Of a stretch of 64,000 bases of DNA, positions 19,105 to 27,713 are shown one piece after another; position 1 is the first letter of the stretch, and each line of letters begins with the position of its first letter. A model generated the notes under the pieces. That model ran no database searches, was not told the DNA's origin, and worked only from the letters and a program-made list of their open reading frames with translations. Source of the DNA: Lewinellaceae bacterium (GTDB taxonomy: Bacteria > Bacteroidota > Bacteroidia > Chitinophagales > Saprospiraceae); the NCBI GenBank assembly GCA_020636075.1, contig JACJYO010000004.1, positions 372,001 to 436,000 of the forward strand, given 5' to 3'. Both the position numbers and the translations under genes were made by a program.

Positions 19105-19584
19105 ATGGCTAACTATACGTACTTGACGAAGGGCGGATATGAGAAGCTCAAAGCCGAATTGGACGAGTTAAAAACAACCGGTCGGCAGGAAGCTGCTCGG
19201 GCTATTGCCGAAGCCCGCTCGCAAGGTGATCTTTCTGAAAATGCCGAATACGACGCTGCGAAAGATGCACAGGGAATGCTGGAAATGAAGATCAGTGAGC
19301 TGGAAACAGTGTTGTCCAATGCCCGGGTATTGGACGAAAGCCAGTTGGACGATTCTAAAGTTGCCATTCTTTCCAACGTGACGATCCAGAACATTAAAAC
19401 CGGTAAGGAAATCACCTATAAATTGGTTTCGGAAACCGAGGCCGACACCAAGGAGCGCAAGATCTCAGTTTCGTCACCCATTGGCGCCGGCTTGCTCGGC
19501 AAAGTCAAAGGGGATAAGGTCAAAATTGAAACTCCAGGAGGGGTACTGGAGTTTAAAGTTGTGAATATCACCATCGGCGGTTAA
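19105..19584 (+). CDS. greA: transcription elongation factor GreA
   Basis: A 159-residue protein, the usual GreA length. The N-terminal coiled coil (about 10-75) contains TKGGYEKLKAELDELK and ARSQGDLSENAEYDAAKDAQG with the acidic tip residues, and the C-terminal FKBP-like domain carries KISVSSPIGAGLLGKVKGDKVKI. GreA enters the RNA polymerase secondary channel and triggers cleavage of backtracked RNA. It is followed by a HIT-protein gene on the same strand after a repeat-containing gap. Confidence 0.97.
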   Translation: MANYTYLTKGGYEKLKAELDELKTTGRQEAARAIAEARSQGDLSENAEYDAAKDAQGMLEMKISELETVLSNARVLDESQLDDSKVAILSNVTIQNIKTGKEITYKLVSETEADTKERKISVSSPIGAGLLGKVKGDKVKIETPGGVLEFKVVNITIGG

Positions 19585-19690
19585 CAGATTTGTGATTTGA
19601 CGGTTTCTGGTTAATAAGTTTGAGGGTTTCCGATATCGTGCGGACCAGGAACTTTCTAACCAGAAACCTCCCAACGCTAAAAATCAAATT
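19585..19690. repeat. inverted GGTTTCTGGTTA / TAACCAGAAACC element between greA and HIT gene
   Basis: GGTTTCTGGTTA in the left part and TAACCAGAAACC in the right part are exact complements around a spacer of about 50 bases; both are followed by further degenerate copies (GTTTGAGGGTTTCC, CTCCCAACGC). The same words occur in the leader of rsmA at 33247-33300. Confidence 0.65.
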
Positions 19691-19694
19691 CATC

Positions 19695-20084
19695 ATGCCA
19701 AGTATTTTTACCCGCATCGTAACTGGTGAAATTCCCTGCCACAAAGTGGCTGAGACAGATGCATACCTGGCATTTCTGGATATCCGGCCGCAAGCCAAGG
19801 GCCACACACTCTGCATCCCCAAACAGGAAACGGACTATATTTTTGATCTGGAAGATGACCAACTTGCCGGGTTGATGGTTTTTGCCAAAAAAGTAGCAGA
19901 AGCTATTAAAGCGGAAGTGCCCTGCAAACGCATCGGTATTGCTGTCATTGGCCTGGAGGTGCCACATGCCCATGTGCACCTGATCCCTTTGAATGCAGTA
20001 TCCGACCTTTCCTTTAAGGAACCACTGGATTTTCCAGCCGACGAGCTGGCTGATCTGGCTGCGCGGATTGCCAAACATATGTAG
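19695..20084 (+). CDS. HIT-family nucleotide-binding protein
   Basis: A 129-residue histidine-triad protein. The HIT motif HAHVHLI spans residues 91-97, with an upstream DIRPQAKGHTLCIPK block; both are diagnostic. HIT proteins hydrolyse or transfer nucleoside phosphoramidates and dinucleotides in the cytoplasm; the exact substrate cannot be read from sequence. ATG 19695 is preferred over an upstream in-frame start at 19620, which would run through the repeat element. It is convergent with the caspase gene; a small GGCAGC/GCTGCC hairpin at 20088-20109 lies between them. Confidence 0.93.
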   Translation: MPSIFTRIVTGEIPCHKVAETDAYLAFLDIRPQAKGHTLCIPKQETDYIFDLEDDQLAGLMVFAKKVAEAIKAEVPCKRIGIAVIGLEVPHAHVHLIPLNAVSDLSFKEPLDFPADELADLAARIAKHM

Positions 20085-20123
20085 TTTGGCAGCCTTCAGA
20101 ACAGCTGCCGGGATCATTTTAAC

Positions 20124-22409
20124 TCAGTTTTGCGGGAAGTAACGCGCCACCAATTCAGCATAAGCCGGATGATTGCGGATAATGGTCATGTGGACATCCT
20201 GTTCCAGATAGGTTTTATCCTTAAAACCCATTTCAAAGGCCTTCTCCAGCGAAGCCATCGCGCTATCCAGATCGTTTTGCTCCGCTTCCATACGCGCTAT
20301 CAGGTAGTAAGTGCGGGGATCATCAGGCTGTCGTTTCTGATATTTGGCCAGTTCCCGTTCTGCTTTGGCGTAGCTTTTTTGTTCAAGATAAAACTCGGCA
20401 ATATTGAATTGGGCCTCATGATACTGCGGATCGACTTCCAGCGCCTTATGCAGCGCAGCCAGGCAGGCATCGGGATCACCTAGATCCAGATAAGCGACAG
20501 CCAGGTTTTGATAAATAGCAGCTTCATTGGGCACGAGTTCACTGTATTTTTCCCACACGCGTACTGCCTCCGCACTATTTTTTTCTTCATTGAAATAGAG
20601 CAACCCAAGATTAAAATAGGCATCCGTCAGACCAGGGTCAAGTTCCAATGTTTTCTGGTAGTGTTTTATAGCATCTTTTACTCTCGGCGGTTGCAAGGCG
20701 CTGTAGGCTATACCAATGTTGAACTGGACCAATGGATTGGTGGGATCCAATTGTGCGGCCCGTTCTCCGCAAGTTACAGCCAGATCATATTCTTCATCGT
20801 CGATGTATACGGCACTGAGATTTGTCCAAGGGAGTGCCCATTGGGGCGACTGTTCGATAGCTTTTTCAAAGTAACGTATAGCGATTTTATAGTTTTTTAA
20901 GCGCCGCTCAAGCAACCCAAGTTCGTTGAAGGCGTAGGCAGCATTGGGATCCCATTGCAAGGCGTCGTTTTGCCGGTCGATTGCCATGTTGAACATACTA
21001 GTATCCCTGGTTTGTTCTCCTGTCAGCCGCAAATTGAGTCCACGAAAATAGATCTCCCGAGCCTTCAATGTTTTGTACAGGTAGTGGTTCTCGCCAAGTA
21101 TTTCCGCTGCCTTTTCCAGATAGGTAGGGAAATGTTCGTAGCGTGAGTCGTGCCCCCAGCGTTTGCGCAATTCTTCGGGATCGGACGCCAGATAGTCATT
21201 GATAGCCTTTTGAGCCTCATCCTGGAATGCTGCAGCCAGGTTGCGCCGCATCAGGCCCTCAAAAGGTTGCATGACTGGCCGGTCTTTCAGCAGGTTAAAC
21301 AAGGTATATGCCGACTGGTCTTCCGGCTCGAGCAGGTTGCCGGACTTGATTGCTTTTTTGAATTGCCGGTACTGGTACAACGCACTGGAATCACGGCCGG
21401 CGAGCAACGCGTCATCCATGCTTCTGGAATCGATCATGGCCAGGGTTGGTTCCTGGCCTTCTGCCAATGCCTCCTTCAGTTTAACCAGCGATACACTGTC
21501 GACCCAGGCTATCGGCGTGCTTTTAGGGCCATCTACCAAGGGCATTTGCTTGTGTGGCGCCACTGCCGGAGGTACTTCATCTTCAAGATACCGTTCAATT
21601 TCCCGCAACGTCACGATGCCATCTTTGTTACTATCGGCCAGCCCAATAAGGCCATGCAACAAGTGAAAGGAAAAAACGCCACGACCGCCACCCCATTCAA
21701 CCCCTTCGAGTGAAAATTCATTGGGTTGGCATGAAAGTACTTTGGTAATACCCTCAGAAATTTTAGCCAGGTTGGCCGCCGTGAGTGCCGCGCCGCCGAT
21801 GTTTGTGCCGGCCAGTTTACCTGCCCGGCAGGCATCGGTGAATATGATCACAGTGGCCTGGTTTTGAACGGACAAGGTGGACACAATTTCCTGTAGAAAA
21901 ACCAGGGGGAAGGTGCCGCCACCCATATAAACACTAGCCGGTGCGTCTTCGCAAAGCAAAAAACCCGGTTGGGTAATCGTTTTTCGTTCGACATCCCCGT
22001 GCCCGCTGAAATAAATAATGGCCCGGTCGCCCGGCTGGCAGAGTTCCAGAAGGCCGTCCATAGCAGCAGCAACCTGGCCGGCCGTTGCATTTTCATTGAT
22101 CAGGAATGTGATGTTGCTTTCCGGCACAGAACCGCCTGCCGGACTTTTTAAATACTGTACAAAGGCGGCGGCATCGGTATGTGCAAATTGGAGATCGGTA
22201 ATATTGGGGTTTAGATAATCCGAAATACCCACGACAACGGCGTAAGTTACGCCTGTCGGAGCATTCGTGGAATTGTCTCCAACAGGCTTTACGCCCCTTG
22301 TTTGCGGAGCCTGGCCGTTTCCCGGTAGGGGTAAAAGCAGGGTGAAAATTCCCAACAGACCTGCTACAATTACGAAATAGCGATTTGATGTGTGCAAAAA
22401 AGGGTTCAT
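20124..22409 (-). CDS. secreted caspase-family (C14) peptidase with EF-hand and TPR repeats
   Basis: A 761-residue protein: membrane or signal segment (VIVAGLLGIFTLLLPLPG, residues 13-30), caspase p20-like domain (about 55-285) with YAVVVGISDY, catalytic His137 in YFSGHGD and catalytic Cys194 in FTDACRAG, then an EF-hand-like loop (DSNKDGIVTLREIE, about residue 270), a helical linker, and at least seven TPR units from about 470 to 750 (for example AAYAFNELGLLERRLKNYKIA). Both catalytic residues are present, so it should be active. The family cleaves after basic residues in metacaspases. It is divergent from an M48-TPR protease gene with only 161 bases between starts. Confidence 0.9.
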   Translation of the reverse strand: MNPFLHTSNRYFVIVAGLLGIFTLLLPLPGNGQAPQTRGVKPVGDNSTNAPTGVTYAVVVGISDYLNPNITDLQFAHTDAAAFVQYLKSPAGGSVPESNITFLINENATAGQVAAAMDGLLELCQPGDRAIIYFSGHGDVERKTITQPGFLLCEDAPASVYMGGGTFPLVFLQEIVSTLSVQNQATVIIFTDACRAGKLAGTNIGGAALTAANLAKISEGITKVLSCQPNEFSLEGVEWGGGRGVFSFHLLHGLIGLADSNKDGIVTLREIERYLEDEVPPAVAPHKQMPLVDGPKSTPIAWVDSVSLVKLKEALAEGQEPTLAMIDSRSMDDALLAGRDSSALYQYRQFKKAIKSGNLLEPEDQSAYTLFNLLKDRPVMQPFEGLMRRNLAAAFQDEAQKAINDYLASDPEELRKRWGHDSRYEHFPTYLEKAAEILGENHYLYKTLKAREIYFRGLNLRLTGEQTRDTSMFNMAIDRQNDALQWDPNAAYAFNELGLLERRLKNYKIAIRYFEKAIEQSPQWALPWTNLSAVYIDDEEYDLAVTCGERAAQLDPTNPLVQFNIGIAYSALQPPRVKDAIKHYQKTLELDPGLTDAYFNLGLLYFNEEKNSAEAVRVWEKYSELVPNEAAIYQNLAVAYLDLGDPDACLAALHKALEVDPQYHEAQFNIAEFYLEQKSYAKAERELAKYQKRQPDDPRTYYLIARMEAEQNDLDSAMASLEKAFEMGFKDKTYLEQDVHMTIIRNHPAYAELVARYFPQN

Positions 22410-22494
22410 CAGTTTTTTTTAACTCATTTGGTACAAAAATAATCAATAGAAGGGGGGCGGCTGATAATGAAAGGACCTATCCTGTAATCAATAA

Positions 22495-22511
22495 GGAAGT
22501 TATATACTTCC
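22495..22511. promoter_or_regulatory. GGAAGT-N5-ACTTCC inverted repeat in divergent promoter
   Basis: Six-base arms with a five-base TATAT spacer in the 161-base region between the two divergent protease genes. The size and symmetry suit a dimeric regulator that could control both genes. No regulator gene is nearby. Confidence 0.4.
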
Positions 22512-22570
22512 AATTAATACTTAAATTTAGGCAATGTTACCAGTAAAATCAGATCAATCAAACATACTTA

Positions 22571-24226
22571 ATGAAAAAGCTTCTCCTTTGCTTAACTATC
22601 CTGGGTTTGTTGCACTCCCGGGATATAGGGGCGCAAGCAGGGTTCAGTACCCTGCCCCTGGCAAAAAAAGAAACAAGTGCAATCCTGACGGGGCAACGTA
22701 TCCAATCAGGCCCAAAATATGAACGCGCCTTGCGCATTTATACAGCCCTCGTAGAAGCACGCGGCGACCGGCGTTACCCTCTCCCCACGCTGGTTATGCA
22801 AAATGTGGAATACCAGGTTGCCTGTATCGACTACAGTGAACTGGAAATTATCCTGGAAGAAAAAGCCTACGATGTGTGTGATGCTTTCGGCGCTCAAGGC
22901 GATGCAGCCCTGGCTACACTACTCGGTCATGAACTTAGCCATTATTACGAAAAACACGCCTGGCGCCGCAACTTCGTGGCCAACTATGCCGATCTAAAGG
23001 TAGGTATTCGACTGGACAGCCTGCACGACGATGTTGCCAACGAAACGCAGGCCGATTACTTTGGCGGTTTTTTGACCTATTCCGCAGGTTTTGGCCTGTT
23101 TGAAAAAAGCGCTGCGCTGATCGACAGTTTGTACTCTGCCTATGGCATTCCCGAGCAAATCAGCGGTTATCCCAGCCTTTCCGACCGCAAAACACTCAGC
23201 CACCGTACCACAAAAAAATTGGAGCGCCTGGTTGAGGTTTTTGATATGGCCAACCTGCTTACGGCAGCAGGCAAGTATGGCGAAGCCTGCCAGTATTACA
23301 AATACATATTGCAGGAATACCAAAGCCGGGAGATCTACAACAACGTTGGGGTTACCGCCATCCTGCACGCGTTGTCAATTTTTGACAACCGTCAGAAAAA
23401 ATTCCACCTGCCCATCGAACTGGACCTGGAAACGGCGAATTCTCGCGGCGCCAGCAATGCGGAAGAATTGCAACGAAATCTTCTGGAGGAAGCCATCCGC
23501 CATTTTGATGCGGCCATCAGCATGGACCCCGACTACGCGCCGGCCTATCTCAACAAAGCCTGTGCCTACCTGCTCCTGGGGGATGCCCAGCGCGCCGAAT
23601 TTTATGCGAATGTTGAGGCCAGGCAGGCTGCAGCGCGCCGTAATCAGCCAAAGGTTGAAACCGATATAGGGATCCTGCTGGGTATCCTTGCAGCCAACCG
23701 GGGTGATAAGGCCATCGCGCAGACGTATTTTGAGACCGCTGCCGCCCAGGAAAATGTTTTGGCACGGGCAAACCTGAACCTTCTGCTCGATAAGCCCGAA
23801 CACCTGGCAAGCTTCATGTCTTCCAAAGGCGCCTATGCTCCGGAAAGTATCAGCCAACAAACCATGACCGAAATTGCCCAGGCGCCCCATGTTGAAGACA
23901 GCCGGTCTGTCAACATTCAAAAAGATTTGCGTTTTCTTCAAAATGATGAACAGGATTCGGAAAACGGACGCCTGTTTGTCAGTTACCAGGCTGATGACTT
24001 TACCTACTCCCTGTTTTTACTCACTCCGCCCAATTACACTGGCAAAACTGCCCGGGGCATCTATCGGGGAGCAAGCTATTCCGGAATTGAAGCCGTATAT
24101 GGCCCCCCCGAATCCCGAATTCAGACCCCGCAAGGTCAACTCCTGGTTTACAAAGACATCATTTTTGTGTTGGGCCCGGATGATACGCTGGACCGCTGGG
24201 TTTTGTTTCTCCTGGATCAGGGCTAA
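22571..24226 (+). CDS. secreted M48-like metallopeptidase with TPR repeats
   Basis: A 551-residue protein with a signal peptide ending near DIGAQ. The zinc motif is HELSH (His120, Glu121, His124) in LLGHELSHYYEKHAW, with a third ligand Glu158 in NETQADYFGGF, the M48 pattern. Residues about 215-400 are TPR-like, including ISMDPDYAPAYLNKACAYLL, and a C-terminal domain carries GASYSGIEAVYGPPESRI. It should cleave proteins in the periplasm or at the outer membrane. It has no membrane helices after the signal, unlike HtpX. Divergent pairing with a caspase-TPR gene suggests a shared proteolytic pathway, by inference. Confidence 0.85.
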   Translation: MKKLLLCLTILGLLHSRDIGAQAGFSTLPLAKKETSAILTGQRIQSGPKYERALRIYTALVEARGDRRYPLPTLVMQNVEYQVACIDYSELEIILEEKAYDVCDAFGAQGDAALATLLGHELSHYYEKHAWRRNFVANYADLKVGIRLDSLHDDVANETQADYFGGFLTYSAGFGLFEKSAALIDSLYSAYGIPEQISGYPSLSDRKTLSHRTTKKLERLVEVFDMANLLTAAGKYGEACQYYKYILQEYQSREIYNNVGVTAILHALSIFDNRQKKFHLPIELDLETANSRGASNAEELQRNLLEEAIRHFDAAISMDPDYAPAYLNKACAYLLLGDAQRAEFYANVEARQAAARRNQPKVETDIGILLGILAANRGDKAIAQTYFETAAAQENVLARANLNLLLDKPEHLASFMSSKGAYAPESISQQTMTEIAQAPHVEDSRSVNIQKDLRFLQNDEQDSENGRLFVSYQADDFTYSLFLLTPPNYTGKTARGIYRGASYSGIEAVYGPPESRIQTPQGQLLVYKDIIFVLGPDDTLDRWVLFLLDQG

Positions 24227-24238
24227 ACGGTGTCCGGG

Positions 24239-24266
24239 CTTTGTTCGAACATGTTTGACAAAGCCT
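24239..24266 (+). terminator. hairpin after M48 peptidase gene
   Basis: GGCTTTGT and ACAAAGCC arms around a 13-base loop, beginning 12 bases after the M48 stop, with TTGTTATG behind. The T-run is weak. Confidence 0.5.
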
Positions 24267-24345
24267 TGTTATGACCAGAAGTATGTTGCTCTGTGACGTA
24301 CGTTACCGGAAATGCCCGGGTTTGCTCTGAACTTTGTAAACCCTT

Positions 24346-24380
24346 GGAACCTGCCCGGGGTTAAACCTCGGCCAGGTTCC
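24346..24380. repeat. 35-base imperfect palindrome with AACCTG...CAGGTT arms
   Basis: GGAACCTG and CAGGTTCC form the outer arms and GGGGTTAAACCTC the centre. It sits in the leader of the Dps gene. A shorter relative, AACCTGACCAGGTT, lies after the second TonB receptor at about 41102. Confidence 0.55.
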
Positions 24381-24404
24381 AAATCTTACCACTAAACATT
24401 TTTT

Positions 24405-24881
24405 ATGGAAAATTTAAATGCGATCGGACTGGACACTGCGAAGTCGGAACGGCTGGCGCAAAAACTAAATCACCTGCTGGCCAACTACTCGCTTTTTTAT
24501 CAAAATACCCGCGGTTACCACTGGAATATCAAGGGGGAAAAGTTTTTTGAACTACACCTCAAATTCGAAGAATTGTACAATGACCTGCTGATCAAGATCG
24601 ACGAAGTTGCCGAGCGTATCCTGACACTTGGCCATGCACCGGATCATCGGTATTCCAATTACAACCAGATCTCCAGCATCCAGGAAAGCACCGAAGTAAC
24701 CAATGGGATGAAGGCTGTCGAAAATATCCTGTACGCGTTTAAAACTATCATTGCGCTACAGCGCGAACTACTCGATCTCTCCGCCGACGCAGGCGATGAA
24801 GGTACCAATGCCCTCATGAGCGATTATATCCGGGAACAGGAAAAACTGGTTTGGATGTATTCTGCATTTTTGGGGAAATGA
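24405..24881 (+). CDS. dps: Dps/ferritin-like DNA-binding stress protein
   Basis: A 158-residue four-helix protein. The inter-subunit ferroxidase ligands follow the Dps spacing exactly: His39, His51, Glu55, Asp66 and Glu70 in YHWN, ELHLKFEELYND and KIDEVAERI. Dps forms a dodecamer that oxidises and stores iron with peroxide and protects DNA. The N-terminus is short and has few lysines, so DNA binding is less certain than iron storage. The gene stands alone between two repeat regions. Confidence 0.93.
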   Translation: MENLNAIGLDTAKSERLAQKLNHLLANYSLFYQNTRGYHWNIKGEKFFELHLKFEELYNDLLIKIDEVAERILTLGHAPDHRYSNYNQISSIQESTEVTNGMKAVENILYAFKTIIALQRELLDLSADAGDEGTNALMSDYIREQEKLVWMYSAFLGK

Positions 24882-24886
24882 GGCCG

Positions 24887-25058
24887 TTTACGATTTACGA
24901 TTTACGATTTACGATTTTGGATTTACGATTTACAATTGGTTCATCATTCCGAAATGGGTAGTGTTCAATTCATGCAAACTCAACAAGTAGGCAAGTATCT
25001 ATCCAACCACGGAAAGTTGAACTAATCGTAATTCGTAAATCCAAAATCGTAAATCATT
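24887..25058. repeat. inverted TTTACGA heptamer arrays with constant anchor
   Basis: The left arm has at least five TTTACGA heptamers, then a TTTTGGATTTACGATTTAC variant, then the anchor TGGTTCATCATTCCGAAA (24937-24954). The right arm, 25021-25058, is the inverted copy and reads GAACTAATCGTAATTCG followed by TAAATCCAAAATCGTAAATC. About 60 bases separate the anchor from the right arm. It fills the gap between two convergent genes. Confidence 0.8.
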
Positions 25059-26289
25059 CCCCTTCTGGTCGGCCCAAAATTTTTCCGGCATTGAATTTCT
25101 GCCGGATCGCTTCTTCTTCGCGGAGTTCTTCCTCGGTGCTGAGCGGCAGATCCAGTTTCGACAGGTCGGGTTGCCCGGCGTCGATCCAGGCCGTGTACCA
25201 AATGCTGGCAACGCCATGAATGGCAGCCCGCAACCGGCGTTCAACCATGCCTTGCATGGCCTCCTGGTAGGCCGCTGCAAAATCACGGCACGGCGCAATG
25301 ATCACCCGTCCGTTGCGCATGTCGGGGCACATTTGCCGGTCTTCCGGAAAATGCAGGCGCATGGCGCGTTCGATCCCGAGCACACTGTCTACCATCGAAT
25401 GACTGGCCAGCACCACATCCCAGAAATATTCGGCCGTTTGCGGCAAATATTCCGGCTTCCCGACGAAGTAGTCGTACTCCTCGTCGGCAAACAACTCCGG
25501 GATGCGGCTTTCCCAAAAGCCGTGGATGCCTACCTGGCCGGTTTTCTGGCCGTTGTAATTGCTGGTGGTATGCAGTGGTACGTGCGCATCACCAACATAA
25601 TGCCCGATGTCGGCGCAATACCGCAGGATGCGTTTGCTGTCGCGCTGGCGAAAGGCATTCGTCAGCCAACCTTGTATGCGTTGCAAGTGCCAGGGCAAAA
25701 TGCCGTGTTTCGAAAGGTTTTCCTGAAAAAAAACAGACTGAACAGCAGGGATCTCCCGACTGCCCGATTTCAAAAAAACCTGTAGGGAATCTACATTCAA
25801 ACTACCATCGCCGCTGCTGAAATTGGGTAAAATATGCTTTGAAAAAAAACGCTCCCAGGGCAATTCCGGGTTTTCAGCAGGTGGGTGGTCACCACCGTAA
25901 ACCACCACCGTATCACCGCGTTCCAATACGGCAAGAATTTCAGTGTGTTGCATCAGGGCGGGTAAAAAACTGCGCGGTAGCTGTTCGAAAGGCGGGGCGC
26001 CATATTCATCGAGGTCGATGTAGTGCCGCGGTCCTTCCCAGGGCGTGGCATAGCGCCGCATATCCGGATCGGTGGCATGGTCGGAAATCCAGTCGATATT
26101 TGGTTTGAAAAAAACCATCATCTCGGGCGGGAGGGTCAGGGCCGCCAGCCGGTTGATGCGGCGGTGCGCAAAAAAGCCCCAGTCGGGCGCCGTTTCGGAG
26201 TGGCGCGTTTGCAGTTGCCGGTCCGGGTCGAAACTTTCCAAAAAAAGCAATGCCAGTATGCCGGCTAACAGAAGGGGGATTTTTTTCAT
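25054..26289 (-). CDS. S1/P1 nuclease-like zinc phospholipase C family protein
   Basis: A 411-residue exported protein with signal segment MKKIPLLLAGILALLFLESF. The mature N-terminus DWGFFAHRRINRLAALTLPPEM and the later DIGHYVGDAHVPLHTTSNYN, with a following HGFWESRIPELF, match the zinc-ligand pattern of the S1/P1 nuclease and zinc-dependent phospholipase C fold (Trp, several His and Asp ligands). The fold hydrolyses phosphodiester bonds in nucleic acids or lipids; which one cannot be read from sequence. The stop overlaps the repeat array at 25021-25058 by a few bases. Confidence 0.82.
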   Translation of the reverse strand: MKKIPLLLAGILALLFLESFDPDRQLQTRHSETAPDWGFFAHRRINRLAALTLPPEMMVFFKPNIDWISDHATDPDMRRYATPWEGPRHYIDLDEYGAPPFEQLPRSFLPALMQHTEILAVLERGDTVVVYGGDHPPAENPELPWERFFSKHILPNFSSGDGSLNVDSLQVFLKSGSREIPAVQSVFFQENLSKHGILPWHLQRIQGWLTNAFRQRDSKRILRYCADIGHYVGDAHVPLHTTSNYNGQKTGQVGIHGFWESRIPELFADEEYDYFVGKPEYLPQTAEYFWDVVLASHSMVDSVLGIERAMRLHFPEDRQMCPDMRNGRVIIAPCRDFAAAYQEAMQGMVERRLRAAIHGVASIWYTAWIDAGQPDLSKLDLPLSTEEELREEEAIRQKFNAGKILGRPEGE

Positions 26290-26499
26290 GATGCTTGCAA
26301 ATGTGAAATTTTAGAATTGGTAGGGTGTGGCTGTGCTGCGTAGCCGAATATCCAGTTTCCCGGTGGCATACCCGACAAGCCGGTATCTTTTTTAGCCGAT
26401 TTGCCCAAATCATCCCAACTTGCGCCCAATGCACCCGGTTCTTGAATGGCAGCGCCGGGTGTGCGGTAAAAGTACTTGCTTGCAGCCATTTTCAGACAC

Positions 26500-27621
26500 A
26501 TGAAAAACACCGACCGCATTCCGTTTTTTTCGCTGGAACCCATACACCGGGAAATCCGGGAAGAAATGCTCGCAGCACTCACCACCGGCTACGACAGCCA
26601 CTGGTATATCCTGGGGCCTGCCGTTGAACAATTTGAAGCGGCTTACGCCAAATGGAACGGCGTGGAGTATGCCATCGGCGTAGCTTCCGGCCTGGATGCG
26701 CTCAGCATTGCCCTCAAAGCTGCCGGCGCCGGGCCCGGCCGGGAAGTTGTTGTACCTTCCAATGCCTACATTGCCTGCTGGCTTGCCGTGGCGGCTACCG
26801 GCGCTACGATCGTACCTGCCGAACCTGATCCGGTGACCCACAATCTCGACCCGCACGCTGTCGTCAGCCTTTGCACGCCGCAAACCGCAGCCGTCATGCC
26901 GGTGCATCTTTTCGGACAAGCTTGCGTGATGGCCCCCTTGCTTGAACTGGCTGAAAAACACGGTTTTTACATTGTAGAAGACAATGCCCAGGCGCAAGGC
27001 GCCCGCTATGACGGCCGGCTCACGGGCAGTATCGGCCACCTGAACGCCACGAGTTTTTACCCAACCAAAAACCTGGGCGCCCTCGGCGACGGCGGCGCCC
27101 TGACCACCAACGATGCCTACCACGCGCAATTTGCCCGGGCCTACCGAAACTACGGCTCCGAGCAAAAATATTTCAACCGTTACGCCGGTGTCAATTCCCG
27201 GCTGGATGAACTTCAGGCGGCAGCACTTTTGGTAAAACTCCAGCACCTCGACCGCTGGAACCAGCAGCGCGCAATGCTTGCACAACGCTACCTCGACGGT
27301 TTGGACGCCGTGCCGCAAATTGCGCTCCCGCACGTGGCGCCGGGTTGTACGCATGTCTGGCACTTGTTCGTGATCCGAACCGTCTACCGCGATGCCCTCC
27401 GGCAGTTTTTAACAAAAAAAGGCATCCAAACGATGGTGCACTATCCACTTCCGCCACATTTGCAGGAGGCGTTTGCGCATCTGGGATTTAAAAAAGGGCA
27501 GTTTCCAATAGCGGAGCAACTGGCACAAACCAGTTTGAGCCTGCCACTTTATCCCGGAATGCCGGAAGGGCATGTAGACCGTGTTGTAGATGCCATCCGG
27601 CAGTTTTTCGGGGTTTCATGA
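26500..27621 (+). CDS. DegT/DnrJ/EryC1/StrS-family sugar aminotransferase
   Basis: A 373-residue PLP-dependent enzyme. FFSLEPIHREIREEMLAAL at the N-terminus, VASGLDALSIALKAAG, and the PLP-lysine region FYPTKNLGALGDGGAL are typical of the family that transaminates nucleotide-activated keto-sugars, closest by eye to dTDP-3-amino-3,6-dideoxyhexose aminotransferases. Cell-surface glycan synthesis is the likely role. No other nucleotide-sugar gene is adjacent, which is unusual because these enzymes normally sit in sugar clusters. ATG 26500 is preferred to the TTG at 26476. Confidence 0.9.
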   Translation: MKNTDRIPFFSLEPIHREIREEMLAALTTGYDSHWYILGPAVEQFEAAYAKWNGVEYAIGVASGLDALSIALKAAGAGPGREVVVPSNAYIACWLAVAATGATIVPAEPDPVTHNLDPHAVVSLCTPQTAAVMPVHLFGQACVMAPLLELAEKHGFYIVEDNAQAQGARYDGRLTGSIGHLNATSFYPTKNLGALGDGGALTTNDAYHAQFARAYRNYGSEQKYFNRYAGVNSRLDELQAAALLVKLQHLDRWNQQRAMLAQRYLDGLDAVPQIALPHVAPGCTHVWHLFVIRTVYRDALRQFLTKKGIQTMVHYPLPPHLQEAFAHLGFKKGQFPIAEQLAQTSLSLPLYPGMPEGHVDRVVDAIRQFFGVS

Positions 27622-27689
27622 TATTGGGTTGGTGAACCTCTGCGAGTTTCTGCTGTTTTTATAATTTTGCAAGCCAATTGCTCCTTCAC

Positions 27690-27713
27690 TCAATTACTCA
27701 ATCACTCAATAAA
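27690..27713 (+). repeat. ACTCAAT word array directly before start codon
   Basis: Three ACTCAAT words in a row (CACTCAATTACTCAATCACTCAAT) end at the AAAATG of the bacilliredoxin gene. A GGTGAACC sequence resembling part of the shared anchor lies at 27631-27638. Confidence 0.6.

Noticed and set aside
24887..24936. TTTACGA array considered as a CRISPR array
   Set aside because: The units are 7 bases with no spacers, no cas genes are present, and similar arrays with other words occur across the window.
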